DNA from: an uncultured Bacilli bacterium
GTDB taxonomy: Bacteria > Bacillota_I > Bacilli_A > RFN20 > CAG-826
Direction: 5' to 3'
NCBI GenBank assembly: GCA_944376605.1
Contig: CALWDE010000006.1
Span: forward strand, 62,001 to 126,000
Length of the DNA stretch: 64,000 bases
Shown here: in pieces, positions 42,785-52,289 of the stretch
Numbering within the stretch: position 1 is the stretch's first letter
Layout: every line of letters starts with the position of its first letter
Position numbers and translations under genes: made by a program
The notes under the pieces: model-generated
Seen by the model: only the letters and a program-made list of their open reading frames with translations
What the model was told of the DNA's origin: nothing
Databases searched by the model: none

Positions 42785-43483
42785 TTATAGAGGTTTTGCT
42801 TTGATTTCTGAATATAAACGTGGATATTTTTTCGGTGTGTGATTCGTTTTTCTGATTAAGATATTAACGCGAGCGCTTCCTTCATAAGGCAAAACCTCTT
42901 TGGAAAGAGAAACCACTTCTCCACCAAGAACTTGAAGAGCGTGTTTACTCTGCTTGAGTTCTTGCTCGCCGCTACTACCTTTTAAAGCTAGAAAGTACCC
43001 ACCTTCACGAACTAAGGGAAGAGATAACTCCAACAAAATAGGAAGAGAAGCAACTGCGCGCGCTGTCACTAAATCAAAAGAATTTCTTGCTTTTAACTCC
43101 TCAGCCCTAGCGTGAATAACATCCAGATTAGACATTTCTAAAGTTTTCTTCACTTCCTCTAAAAAATGGCACTTCTTTCCTGTAGCTTCTAAAAGAGTCC
43201 ATTTTTTGTTTGGTGAAGCAAGTGATAAGACAACACCAGGAAAGCCTGCTCCAGAACCAACATCTAAGGCATTTCCATAAGAAATGTTTTGTAATGGTTT
43301 AAGTGCTAAAAGACAATCGTAAAGATGTTTTTCAATCATTTCTTCTGTCTTAGTAATTGCAGTTAAATTCATTGACTCATTCTTTTCCTGCACAAGAGAA
43401 AGATATTTTTGAAAACGTGTCAAAAGAGAGGAATCAATTCTTAAAAAAGAGGAACACTCTGTGATAAGTTGTTCATAAGTCAT
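42785..43483 (-). CDS. rsmG: 16S rRNA (guanine527-N7)-methyltransferase
   Basis: Methylates G527 of 16S rRNA using SAM. 232 residues. SAM-binding motif ALDVGSGAGFPGVVLSL, then LLEATGKKCHFLEEV and the VTARAVASLPILLELSLPL block. Complete. Its start overlaps the mnmG stop (4 bp). mnmG-rsmG-parA-parB is the usual origin-side order, although mnmE, rpmH and rnpA are not here. Confidence 0.95.
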   Translation of the reverse strand: MTYEQLITECSSFLRIDSSLLTRFQKYLSLVQEKNESMNLTAITKTEEMIEKHLYDCLLALKPLQNISYGNALDVGSGAGFPGVVLSLASPNKKWTLLEATGKKCHFLEEVKKTLEMSNLDVIHARAEELKARNSFDLVTARAVASLPILLELSLPLVREGGYFLALKGSSGEQELKQSKHALQVLGGEVVSLSKEVLPYEGSARVNILIRKTNHTPKKYPRLYSEIKAKPL

Positions 43484-45345
43484 ATAAGTTTCCTCCTTTT
43501 CAGTTCTAGAAGTAAGGCGGTAATATCTGCAGGATTTACACCATAAATTCGTGATGCCTGTCCAACCGTAACAGGACGCACTTTAGCAAGTTTTTCTCTT
43601 GCCTCCATAGCAATTCCTAATGCTTCCATATAAGGGAAATCTTGTGGCAAGCAAACATCCTCTAATTTTCTTTGTCTCAACACTTCAGCTTCTTCTCTTG
43701 CGATATAACCAGAATATTTAATGTCCGTTTCAATCGTCATGGACTGATTGCTAGAAAGAGGAGGAAGGGAAGATAAAAACGGCTTTAAATCTTCAAAACT
43801 AATGCGAGGTCTCATCAATAAATCTGATGCCCTGTGGCCTAGTTCCGTATCATGATATCCTCGTTTTTCTAACATTTGATTTGCTGCATCAGAAGAAGAT
43901 ATTGTCGTGCTTTTTAATAAATTCTTGGCAAGTTCAATATCCTCTTTCCTTTTTAGAAAATTAGAATACTCCTCTTCCCCAATTAGGCCTAAATCATGGC
44001 CGTATTGAGTAAGACGCAAATCCGCATTATCGTGACGCAGCAATAAACGATGTTCCGCGCGAGAAGACATAAGGCGGTATGGTTCCTCCGCGCCTTTGCT
44101 GACTAAATCATCAATCATGACACCGATATAAGCTTCATCTCTTCTTAAATAAAATGCAGGACGATTATCTAGAGCTAAACACGCATTAATACCTGCCATT
44201 AAACCAAGCGATGCGGCCTCTTCATAACCAGAAGTACCAATCACCTGTCCTGCCGCAAATAACCCATCTAAAATCTTGGACTTCAAATCTGGACCAAAAG
44301 ATAAAGGATCAAGGCAATCATATTCAATCTGATAGGCGTACTTCAAAAATTCAACCTTTTCTAAACCAGGCAATGTTTTCACGATTTCTTCTTGAATTTC
44401 TGGTGCAAAACCGTTCGAAAAGCCTTGAAGATAAATACTTTCTCCATCACGAAATTCCGGCTCTAAAAATAATTGATGTTGATCTTTTTCTGGGAAACGT
44501 TCTGCTTTTGCTTCAATCGAAGGACAATAACGAGGACCAATGCCGTGCATCAAACCATTATGTAAAGAACTGAGTGGAGAATATTTCTTCACTAAATCCA
44601 TTGTCTTTTTATTCGTATAAATCAAATAACAAGGAAGCTGTTTTTCAAGCGGAACAAAATTTTTTGTAGAATAGGAAAAGGCTAAATCGCCATCCATTCC
44701 AGGCTGAATAAGCGCCTTAGAAAAATCAATCGTAGATTTTTTTAAACGAGGTGGGGTACCGGTTTTAAAACGGCGAATTGGTAAGCCAAGCGCTTTTAAA
44801 GACGCGCTTAAACCATAACTTCCTTTTTCTCCATCTGGCCCTTCTTTACTCTCTTTTAAACCGCGAAAGATGGAAGCCTCCAAATAAGTTCCAGAAGTTA
44901 AAATTGTCGCCTTTGCGTGTATTTCTTCTCCTGATTTTAAAATAACGCCAGTCACTTTCTTTTCTGTTGAAAGTAAACTTGTCGCTTCTCCTTCCTTAAT
45001 CGTTAAATTCTCTGTTTTCGATAAAAGAGACTGGATATTGCAGGGATATTCTATTTTATCTTCCTGTGCACGAAGGCACTGTACTCCTGGTCCTTTGCCC
45101 GTATTTAGCATCTTAATCTGCAAAGGAGAAATATCCGCGGCAATGCCCATTAGTCCCCCAAGAGCATCAATTTCGCGAACTAAAATGCCTTTCGCACTGC
45201 CACCAATATGAGGATTACAAGGCATATTGCCTATCATCTTTTTATTTAAAGTTAAAAGAATGGTGTTTTTACCCATTTTGGCTGCAGCATGTGCCGCCTC
45301 AATCCCAGCGTGTCCTCCGCCTATTACTAATACATCACATTCCAT
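43480..45345 (-). CDS. mnmG: tRNA uridine 5-carboxymethylaminomethyl modification enzyme MnmG (GidA)
   Basis: FAD enzyme that, with MnmE, modifies U34 of certain tRNAs. 621 residues: N-terminal FAD loop VIGGGHAGIEAAHAAAKMG, NPHIGGSAKG, the GTPPRLKKST segment, AGQVIGTSGYEEAA, and SRAEHRLLLRHDNAD near the C-terminal domain. Full length. The start ATG lies in the TAATG that ends sufB, coupling tRNA modification to the Suf operon. Confidence 0.97.
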   Translation of the reverse strand: MECDVLVIGGGHAGIEAAHAAAKMGKNTILLTLNKKMIGNMPCNPHIGGSAKGILVREIDALGGLMGIAADISPLQIKMLNTGKGPGVQCLRAQEDKIEYPCNIQSLLSKTENLTIKEGEATSLLSTEKKVTGVILKSGEEIHAKATILTSGTYLEASIFRGLKESKEGPDGEKGSYGLSASLKALGLPIRRFKTGTPPRLKKSTIDFSKALIQPGMDGDLAFSYSTKNFVPLEKQLPCYLIYTNKKTMDLVKKYSPLSSLHNGLMHGIGPRYCPSIEAKAERFPEKDQHQLFLEPEFRDGESIYLQGFSNGFAPEIQEEIVKTLPGLEKVEFLKYAYQIEYDCLDPLSFGPDLKSKILDGLFAAGQVIGTSGYEEAASLGLMAGINACLALDNRPAFYLRRDEAYIGVMIDDLVSKGAEEPYRLMSSRAEHRLLLRHDNADLRLTQYGHDLGLIGEEEYSNFLKRKEDIELAKNLLKSTTISSSDAANQMLEKRGYHDTELGHRASDLLMRPRISFEDLKPFLSSLPPLSSNQSMTIETDIKYSGYIAREEAEVLRQRKLEDVCLPQDFPYMEALGIAMEAREKLAKVRPVTVGQASRIYGVNPADITALLLELKRRKLI

Positions 45346-46742
45346 TATCCAATTGACCCTGACATATCGAGTTTAATGAGTTGATTCAGCTCTACAGCAT
45401 ATTCCATAGGTAACTCTTTGCTAAATGGCTCAATAAATCCCATAACAATCATTTCTGTTGCTTCTTGTTCGCTTAAACCTCGACTCATTAAATAAAAGAG
45501 TTGTTCATCGTTTATCTTACTGACAGTAGCCTCATGTTCAATATAACTTGTTCCGTTAAATAATTCATTTTTAGGGAAAGTATCGGAAAAAGAAGCATCA
45601 TCTAAAATGAGAGTATCACATTCCACATGGCTATGAGCGTTTTCTGCGCCAGGCAGCATTCTGACCGTTCCGCGATAATTCACCGTTCCACCATCATGGC
45701 AAATACTCTTAGAGATAATGGTGCTGGAAGTATTTTTTCCTTTATGAATCATTCTTGCCCCGTTATCTTGGAACTGGTTTTTACCACCAACGGCAATCGA
45801 AATGACAGATCCTTTTGCGCGATCCCCTTCTAAGATGCATCCGGGATACTTCATATTGCGATAACTGCCAATATTGCCATCTACCCATTCCATAAGCCCA
45901 TCATCAAGCACTTTTGCTCTCTGTGTTACTAAATTCACAATGTTGGTCGACCAGTTTTGCACTGTGGTATAACGGCATCTAGCGCCTTTTTTAACAATAA
46001 TTTCTACTACCGCAGCATGGAGAGATTCTTTGCTATAAATAGGCGCGGTACATCCCTCAACATAATTCACGTCTGCACCTTCGTCGACGATAATTAAAGT
46101 TCTTTCAAATTGGCCTGTTTTTTCATTATTAATACGGAAATAACTCTGTAATGGCTTTTCTAGATGAACGCCTTTCGGAACATAAATAAAAGAACCACCA
46201 GACCAAACTGCTCCATTTAAAGCAGCAAATTTATTGTCTTTATAAGGAACTACGGAACCGAAATATTCTTTAAATAATTCTGGGCACGCTTTAAGCCCCA
46301 TATCTGTGGATAAGAAAATTACGCCTTTTTTCTCCACTTCTTCAAGCATGTTGTGATAAACAACTTCCGATTCATACTGCGTTGTAACGCCTGCAAAAAA
46401 CTTCCGTTCTGCCTCTGGAATTCCAAGTTTTTCAAAGGTGGACTTTACTGCTTCTGGCACTTCTTCCCAGCTTTGTTCTTCCCCTTTAGAAACACGTGTA
46501 AAGTAGGTATAACTTGGAAAATCAAGAAAAGTTAGATCTGGACCATAAGATGGTAAGGGCATACTCTCAAAAGCTTTAAGAGAAGCAAGGCGATATTCTA
46601 GCATCCATTCTGGCTCTGCTTTGGCTTTGGAAATCGCTCTCACCACATCTTCATTTAAACCTTTGCCAGTGGTAAAAAGAACTTTGGCGTCGTCATGAAA
46701 ACCATATTGGTATTCATTTGGAAGATCTTTCTTTTTATCCAT
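45345..46742 (-). CDS. sufB: Fe-S cluster assembly protein SufB
   Basis: Scaffold subunit of the SufBCD complex on which Fe-S clusters form. 465 residues, full length, with the family blocks [38 protein letters not shown] (cluster-region Cys), [20 protein letters not shown] and the C-terminal [15 protein letters not shown]. Last suf gene; 8-bp overlap with sufU. Confidence 0.96.
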   Translation of the reverse strand: MDKKKDLPNEYQYGFHDDAKVLFTTGKGLNEDVVRAISKAKAEPEWMLEYRLASLKAFESMPLPSYGPDLTFLDFPSYTYFTRVSKGEEQSWEEVPEAVKSTFEKLGIPEAERKFFAGVTTQYESEVVYHNMLEEVEKKGVIFLSTDMGLKACPELFKEYFGSVVPYKDNKFAALNGAVWSGGSFIYVPKGVHLEKPLQSYFRINNEKTGQFERTLIIVDEGADVNYVEGCTAPIYSKESLHAAVVEIIVKKGARCRYTTVQNWSTNIVNLVTQRAKVLDDGLMEWVDGNIGSYRNMKYPGCILEGDRAKGSVISIAVGGKNQFQDNGARMIHKGKNTSSTIISKSICHDGGTVNYRGTVRMLPGAENAHSHVECDTLILDDASFSDTFPKNELFNGTSYIEHEATVSKINDEQLFYLMSRGLSEQEATEMIVMGFIEPFSKELPMEYAVELNQLIKLDMSGSIG

Positions 46743-47184
46743 GATTCTTTTCCCCTTCTAAAAGCGCTTTTGCAGCATCCCAGCCCATTGTAGCGCAATG
46801 GATTCTTGCCGCTTGCTTTCCCGTGTTTTGGAAGGCTAAAGCTTCCCCCAATAAATCTGCATCGTATGGTTTTTCTGCAATCATTAAAGAATACTGTTCA
46901 ATAAGGTATAACGCCTCTTTCTTTGTTTTACCAATAAGAGAATCACAAAGAATATCCGTAGAGGCAGTAGAAATAGCACAGGCAACTCCCTCCCACATCG
47001 CATCTTTTACTGTGTCTGCTTCGCTTTTTAAATAAAAGTCAAAATCATCAATGCAGTTCACGGAGTCTGCATGAATTTTTTCATACCCATCTAAGTTTGC
47101 AGGAACTCCTTTATGAAGAGGATGAGAGTAATGATCTAATATAATTTCCCGCATTAACTCGGGCGATAAATCAAAAGTAGGCAT
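46735..47184 (-). CDS. sufU: Fe-S assembly sulfurtransferase SufU
   Basis: Zinc-containing sulfur acceptor that relays sulfur from SufS to SufBCD. 149 residues. The three zinc cysteines are kept: VNCIDDF (first, where most have NPTCGD), VACAIS (second) and RIHCATMGW (third). The Gly-Asp after the first Cys reads Ile-Asp, a mild change. 14-bp overlap with sufS. Confidence 0.92.
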   Translation of the reverse strand: MPTFDLSPELMREIILDHYSHPLHKGVPANLDGYEKIHADSVNCIDDFDFYLKSEADTVKDAMWEGVACAISTASTDILCDSLIGKTKKEALYLIEQYSLMIAEKPYDADLLGEALAFQNTGKQAARIHCATMGWDAAKALLEGEKNHG

Positions 47185-48397
47185 CTAAGAACTCCTTTCC
47201 ATGAGCAACTGCATCCACTAAAGCATCAATATCTTGCCTTGTTGTATAGAAATAAAAACTGGCACGAATGGTTGCAACTTGATGTAAATAATCAATCAAA
47301 ATTTTGGCGCAGTGATTACCAGAACGGCAAGCAATCCCCTTTGAATTTAAAAATGTAGCACCGTCTTGAGCAAAAACTCCTTTGATATTAAAAGTTACAA
47401 TGCCAGCTTCACTATGGGGATTATAAATCTCGGCCATATTTGTTTTTTCTAATTGACGAACAGCATATTTTTTCAGTTCTCGCTCATAAGTCGTAATTTC
47501 TTCAATACCAATGGAATTCAAATAATCAATAGCAACTTTTAGCCCTAAAATTCCTTCAATATTTTGTGTACCTGCTTCAAAACGCAAAGGAGGCTGCAAA
47601 TAATTCACATCCCCGCACATATCAAATTTAGCATTCATTCCGCCTCCAGTCATAAAAGGTTCCGTTTCACAAAGAAGTGAAAATTTCCCATAAAGCACAC
47701 CAATACCAGTGGGACCACACATCTTATGACCAGAAAAAGCTAAAAAATCACAGTCTAAATCTTGAACATCTGTTTTCATATGGGGAACAGACTGTGCACC
47801 ATCACAAACTAATATCGCGCCATACTCATGAGCAATAGCAGCAAGTTCCTTAATTGGTGCAACATAGCCTAAAACATTTGTAACATGCGCTACGGCAATA
47901 ATTTTGGTCTTGTTAGAAATTACTTTGCGTAAATTTTCTGCTGTTAAACGCCCTTCTTCATCAAGAGGAATATACGATATCTTAGCACCTGTCATTTCTG
48001 CTACCTTAAACCAAGGCAACACATTAGAGGCGTGCTCAGCCTGTGTTAAAAGAATCTCATCATCTTTTTTTACATGAGTTAATCCATAACCAAAAGCTAC
48101 TAAATTTAAAGAGGCAGTGCAGCCACTTGTAAAAACAACTTCTTCACTTTTTGCATGAATAAAATCCGCAACTGTTTTTCTTGTTTCGACAATAAGAGAA
48201 TCTACCTGATAACAAAGATCATAATCACCACGATGACTGTTACTTGTATATTCGGTGTAATATTTTTCCACCGCTTTTAGGACGGAAATAGGTTTAAAAG
48301 TTGTGGAGGCATTATCTAGCCACACTAAGGGGTGCCCTTGCATCGTTTTCCCCGTTAACATAGGGAAATCTTTCTGAAATCGCTTGATATCAATCAT
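47171..48397 (-). CDS. sufS: Cysteine desulfurase SufS
   Basis: PLP enzyme that takes sulfur from cysteine for Fe-S assembly. 408 residues. PLP lysine in FSGHKMCGPTGIGVLYG (about residue 226), active-site cysteine in IACRSGNHCAK near residue 360, DNASTTFKP at the N-terminus and TEYTSNSHRGDYDL. Its start shares a base with the sufD stop. Confidence 0.96.
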   Translation of the reverse strand: MIDIKRFQKDFPMLTGKTMQGHPLVWLDNASTTFKPISVLKAVEKYYTEYTSNSHRGDYDLCYQVDSLIVETRKTVADFIHAKSEEVVFTSGCTASLNLVAFGYGLTHVKKDDEILLTQAEHASNVLPWFKVAEMTGAKISYIPLDEEGRLTAENLRKVISNKTKIIAVAHVTNVLGYVAPIKELAAIAHEYGAILVCDGAQSVPHMKTDVQDLDCDFLAFSGHKMCGPTGIGVLYGKFSLLCETEPFMTGGGMNAKFDMCGDVNYLQPPLRFEAGTQNIEGILGLKVAIDYLNSIGIEEITTYERELKKYAVRQLEKTNMAEIYNPHSEAGIVTFNIKGVFAQDGATFLNSKGIACRSGNHCAKILIDYLHQVATIRASFYFYTTRQDIDALVDAVAHGKEFLDAYF

Positions 48398-49098
48398 TAG
48401 ATGCCTCCTTCTGCAGAAGTAAGAATCTTTTCTTGAATTTGATTTGGGAAGTATCGAGCAATAGGGGATAAATAACCCATCGCAATAAGCCTTCTTGCTT
48501 CTTTTTCTTCAATACCTCTACTTTCAAGGTAGAAAAGCTCCATGTCATTAAGACGGCCTTCCACCGCGCCATGAGAAGCAATCACATCGTTTTCATCAAT
48601 CTCTAATGATGGTGAGCAGCGGCAAAATGCGCTCGAATCAATCACAATAATCTTCGCTTCTTGCCTGGTATTACTCTTTTTTGCTCCCTTTTCGATAGAA
48701 GAGACGCCATCAAAGGTAAGCTGACTTTTTCCTCCCGCTATACCGTGCAAAGAAACAAGCCCTTTCGAATTGCCAAACTTATGGATCAAATGAATGTCAA
48801 AGCGCTTGTTGTCATTCTTTAAAGCCAAAGAAGAACCTCTAATTTCAAAGCTTGCCACTTTCCCTAAAATATCCGCCTCTACCGTAAAGTTGCCCTTCCC
48901 TCTACTAAAGTCAGCAACAGCAATAGATAAAGAACTATTTTCCTTTAGTTTTGCAGTGATTTTTCGATTAGAAAAAATATCAAAATTAGCAATTAGAAGG
49001 GAGATTTGCAGGTTTTCTTCTACTTCTAAGTCAATATCTTCTGTCTCGTCGACAGATAAATATTCCCGTAAAAAATGTTCGTTTTTAATGAGTTCCAT
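48397..49098 (-). CDS. sufD: SufD, shortened form
   Basis: Partner of SufB and SufC in the cluster scaffold. 233 residues from the ATG at 49098 (AAAGGAAG upstream, 14-bp overlap with sufC); usual SufD has about 400-440. The beta-helix core is kept (FEIRGSSLALKNDNKRFDIHL, here in pieces) with the conserved CRCSPSLEIDENDVIASHGA and the C-terminal LESRGIEEKEARRLIAMG. The missing part is the N-terminal region. Position in the operon makes the call secure. Confidence 0.88.
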   Translation of the reverse strand: MELIKNEHFLREYLSVDETEDIDLEVEENLQISLLIANFDIFSNRKITAKLKENSSLSIAVADFSRGKGNFTVEADILGKVASFEIRGSSLALKNDNKRFDIHLIHKFGNSKGLVSLHGIAGGKSQLTFDGVSSIEKGAKKSNTRQEAKIIVIDSSAFCRCSPSLEIDENDVIASHGAVEGRLNDMELFYLESRGIEEKEARRLIAMGYLSPIARYFPNQIQEKILTSAEGGI

Positions 49099-49915
49099 CG
49101 AGAGCTTCCTTTGTTGCACAAACACCGATAGAGGTATTACTCATTGGCGTATCAATTTCTTTTTCCACAGAGATACCTAGTTCACGGTGAATCCATTCAT
49201 AACCTTCATGATCAATCCGCTTAATAAGTTCCGGCCCGCCTTCGGTAACAATGCGTCCATTAATCATGACCACTGCGCGAGAAGGATGGATTAAATCATA
49301 AAGTCTTGCATAATGGCTAATCACTAAGAAAGAAGTTCCTGCTTCTCTTTCTTTGCAAATTTCTTTCGCCACAACATCAATCGCATCTACGTCTAAGCCG
49401 GAATCAATTTCATCTAACATGGCAAAAGAAGGTTTTAAAAGTTTCATTTGAAGAATTTCGTTTCTTTTCTTTTCTCCTCCTGAAAAACCTTCATTGAGCC
49501 CTCTTTGAGCCATTTCAAAGGGGATGCCCATCTCTTTATAAGCACCTTCAATTTGGCGAATAAACTGGAAGAGAGATAGCTTCTTTTCTAAGTGACTATT
49601 CATCGCGCTTTTTAAGAAATCAGAGTAGTTCACACCAGCAATTTCGATGGGATTTTGCATTGCCAAAAACATGCCAATCTTGCTTCGCTTATCTACACTC
49701 AAAGACAGTACATTTTCCCCGTTATAATCGATACTTCCTTCTTTCACTTGAAAGGCAGGATTTCCCATAATGGAAGCGAGTAATGTGCTTTTCCCGTGGC
49801 CATTTGGACCAAGCAAGGCAACCATTTCTCCTGGCGCTATTTTTAAGTCGACTCCCTTTAAAATTTCTTTCTCTTGAACAGCGACTTTTAGGCCCTTAAT
49901 TTCTAGTAATCCCAT
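49085..49915 (-). CDS. sufC: Fe-S assembly ATPase SufC
   Basis: ABC-type ATPase of the SufBCD scaffold, cytoplasmic. 276 residues; Walker A LGPNGHGKST, Q-loop FLAMQNPIEIAGV, signature GFSGGEKKRNEILQM, Walker B FAMLDEIDSGLDVDAI, H-loop VISHYARL. Slightly long at the C-terminus. First gene of sufCDSUB, with AAGGAGG before the ATG. Confidence 0.96.
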   Translation of the reverse strand: MGLLEIKGLKVAVQEKEILKGVDLKIAPGEMVALLGPNGHGKSTLLASIMGNPAFQVKEGSIDYNGENVLSLSVDKRSKIGMFLAMQNPIEIAGVNYSDFLKSAMNSHLEKKLSLFQFIRQIEGAYKEMGIPFEMAQRGLNEGFSGGEKKRNEILQMKLLKPSFAMLDEIDSGLDVDAIDVVAKEICKEREAGTSFLVISHYARLYDLIHPSRAVVMINGRIVTEGGPELIKRIDHEGYEWIHRELGISVEKEIDTPMSNTSIGVCATKEALDGTH

Positions 49916-50004
49916 ACTCTGCCTCCTTTATGCGTGCTAATCCTAGTATCCTTCTGCGCGCTCTTCAAATAACATGATAACAAAATACAAAAAGGTTTTA
50001 CTCA

Positions 50005-50033
50005 TTGCAGGGATTCTCTTTAGAGAATAAAAT
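50005..50033 (+). promoter_or_regulatory. Promoter with internal palindrome before the lipoprotein pair
   Basis: -35 TTGCAG at 50005-50010, 17 bp, -10 TAAAAT at 50028-50033. The spacer is nearly filled by a perfect inverted repeat ATTCTCT-TT-AGAGAAT (50013-50028), well placed for a regulator to block or remodel the promoter. The suf operon starts in the opposite direction 90 bp away. Confidence 0.65.
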
Positions 50034-50073
50034 GCACGCGCATTTATTTGCCAGGAGGATCTCTGACTTCGAT

Positions 50074-52275
50074 ATGAATACTAAGAAATGCGCAATCCTA
50101 ATGGTCGGCTTATTTGCTGGGGCTGTTGGGCTTAGTGCTTGTGATTCCCCTACCTGGAGTGCAGAAGGTGCAATCTTCACCTATACCGATGCGCAAGGAA
50201 ACCGTGTCGCCTATACGGCAGAAGATCTTCTTAACGATTATCGCCAGGACGGGAATAGCCTCAGCACAGAATTCGATCATGTGTATGAGGTATTGATCCG
50301 GAACTATTACGAAGATCCTAGCCAAGCAGCTGTCTTGGCTGAACTTCGTGAAAATGCTACTTCCGCTGTTTTAGAAGATAGACAAACGGCAGAAACCAAC
50401 GCAGAAAGTAACGGAACAACCTATGAAGAGGAATTTGAAAGCATTTTAGACGCTGCCGGCGTTGATAATGTTGATGAACTCTTCGAATACCACCTCTATG
50501 AAGAGGAACAACAACGTTTCCAACAAGATTTAGAACAGACCTTTGGCACGGGCAACTCTTCCGTGAACGGGGTCGATGCTATGAGAGATGGCGAATACAC
50601 TCTCGATGGCACCACTTATGAAGCTTTCCCAGAAAGTGAAAAGTGGGGTCCAGGAAATGACGGTTGGCTTAAGGAACAAATGCCTTATCACTTCCGTCAT
50701 ATTCTTGTTAAACTCTCTAGCGGAATTTCTCACGAATACACACAAGATAAGATCACAGAGCCTACCGCCGTTGATGAAGGTGGAGAAGCAACCGACTTAG
50801 CAAGTGTTGTTATCGCTCTTGCTGGTGGACGTATCAGTGAAAGTGCTGATGGAACAAGAAGCCTTGTTTCCCTTGGAAGCAATCGTTGGTCTTTTGGTAG
50901 AATCGCCAACGTTTATTCAGACGACTCTTCTTCTGCGGCAGCTTATGGTGACTCCGGCATTGTTACCAAAGTAATGGAAACCGATTACGTTCCTGAATTC
51001 AAACTTGGTGTCTACGCCTTTGAATCCTTATATAACGAAAGAAATCAAGCAACAGAATACGGAAGAGAAAATGCTTATCGTATTACCCCGGGCTTAAGAG
51101 AAGACGCTGCAGCAAGTTCTGATGGTTCCATCACCTCGGATATGATTGATGAAAACCAAGTTCTTGATGGCACTGATCAAACTGTCTATGACTTCTTCAA
51201 TAATTTAGATATTGGCCAAATCCCCTTTGGCGCAGCCATTGCCTTATTAGAAGAAGGAAAAGTGCAGCAAGATGAGAACGGCAACCCTGTCAATAACAGT
51301 GTTGATACCTTCTATCCAAGAAACGTCATCTACAATAAATATTTCAATCACCATAACATTTGCGTTATCACACCAAATGAAATCGCTACAAACACCATTG
51401 GTGATATCGTAAATACAGAACGCACTTGGGAAGACTTTATTACGGTCGATAATGCAACTGGCCACATTACTTCTGAAAACTATGAAGGGTTCTACAATGC
51501 TAATTTTGGCTCTCTTCCTGGTTTCTCAGTCGATACTACCAATATTCTTCCTCAGTTCACAAATAACGTCTTAACCGATAGCGAAGGGCAAATTGTCTTA
51601 GCAGTTCGTGCGGGATCTGATTCCTATCAAGGAGTTCACTTCATTGTTATTGAACGCAGCGCCTTATCGCGTTATGGACAAAGCATGGAGGCTTCTGCTT
51701 CTAGTGGCCACGAAGGGCAACAAACAGTTGTAGAAAATGACGCTCCTGTAACAGATGCTGATATTGCTACTTTAAGTGAGTATTACACCACTGCTACCCC
51801 CAATATGAGCCGTTATCCGACTTACACTGTGGATGGATCTGCAGAAAGCAAGACCACTTATGTCAACTTCAATAACTCTTCCACCACCTCTCAAACAGAA
51901 AGAGCAAACGAAGTTTCTAACTTAATTACCTCTTATAATTCCAACCTTTCCTCTTATAACTTCCAACGTTTAGTGGAAAGTGGAAATATCGAATTTGCGG
52001 ACGCTCAAGTCGAGCAAGAGATGCAAACTTACGTCCAAACTTCTCGTCAATCCACAATTGATACGAACTTCAACAAATGGAGTGATAACTGGAAGAGTTA
52101 CGCGGAAATGCTTGCTGCTCAAGAGCAAGAAAGAGCAATCGGCGCAGATACTGGTACTGGTTACCTTATTTCCGAAATCTGCGCTGTCGACTACGAAACA
52201 CAAGACATTACTTCTGTTTGGAATGTTGGTGGTGCTTGCTACTACCCAACTTCATCAAGTGGGTCTAACGCTTAA
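50074..52275 (+). CDS. Large lipoprotein with parvulin-like domain (PrsA-like)
   Basis: Predicted extracytoplasmic folding factor anchored to the membrane. 733 residues with lipobox LSAC (Cys23). About residues 205-335 resemble a divergent PpiC/parvulin rotamase: FRHILVK, FGRIANVYSDDSSSAAAYGDSG, and VPEFKLGVYAF, with a Gly-rich insertion between. An N-terminal helical part (DLLNDYRQDGN...) resembles SurA/PrsA chaperone arms. The start is the ATG at 50074; AGGAGG lies 15 nt away, longer than usual. Codons favour C-ending forms, suggesting high expression. Operon with the next lipoprotein. Confidence 0.75.
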   Translation: MNTKKCAILMVGLFAGAVGLSACDSPTWSAEGAIFTYTDAQGNRVAYTAEDLLNDYRQDGNSLSTEFDHVYEVLIRNYYEDPSQAAVLAELRENATSAVLEDRQTAETNAESNGTTYEEEFESILDAAGVDNVDELFEYHLYEEEQQRFQQDLEQTFGTGNSSVNGVDAMRDGEYTLDGTTYEAFPESEKWGPGNDGWLKEQMPYHFRHILVKLSSGISHEYTQDKITEPTAVDEGGEATDLASVVIALAGGRISESADGTRSLVSLGSNRWSFGRIANVYSDDSSSAAAYGDSGIVTKVMETDYVPEFKLGVYAFESLYNERNQATEYGRENAYRITPGLREDAAASSDGSITSDMIDENQVLDGTDQTVYDFFNNLDIGQIPFGAAIALLEEGKVQQDENGNPVNNSVDTFYPRNVIYNKYFNHHNICVITPNEIATNTIGDIVNTERTWEDFITVDNATGHITSENYEGFYNANFGSLPGFSVDTTNILPQFTNNVLTDSEGQIVLAVRAGSDSYQGVHFIVIERSALSRYGQSMEASASSGHEGQQTVVENDAPVTDADIATLSEYYTTATPNMSRYPTYTVDGSAESKTTYVNFNNSSTTSQTERANEVSNLITSYNSNLSSYNFQRLVESGNIEFADAQVEQEMQTYVQTSRQSTIDTNFNKWSDNWKSYAEMLAAQEQERAIGADTGTGYLISEICAVDYETQDITSVWNVGGACYYPTSSSGSNA

Positions 52276-52289
52276 GGGAGGAGAGAAAG

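Noticed and set aside
46305-46313. Perfect DnaA box (TGTGGATAA) inside sufB
   Set aside because: A single box within a coding region with no cluster or AT-rich unwinding region near; expected by chance.
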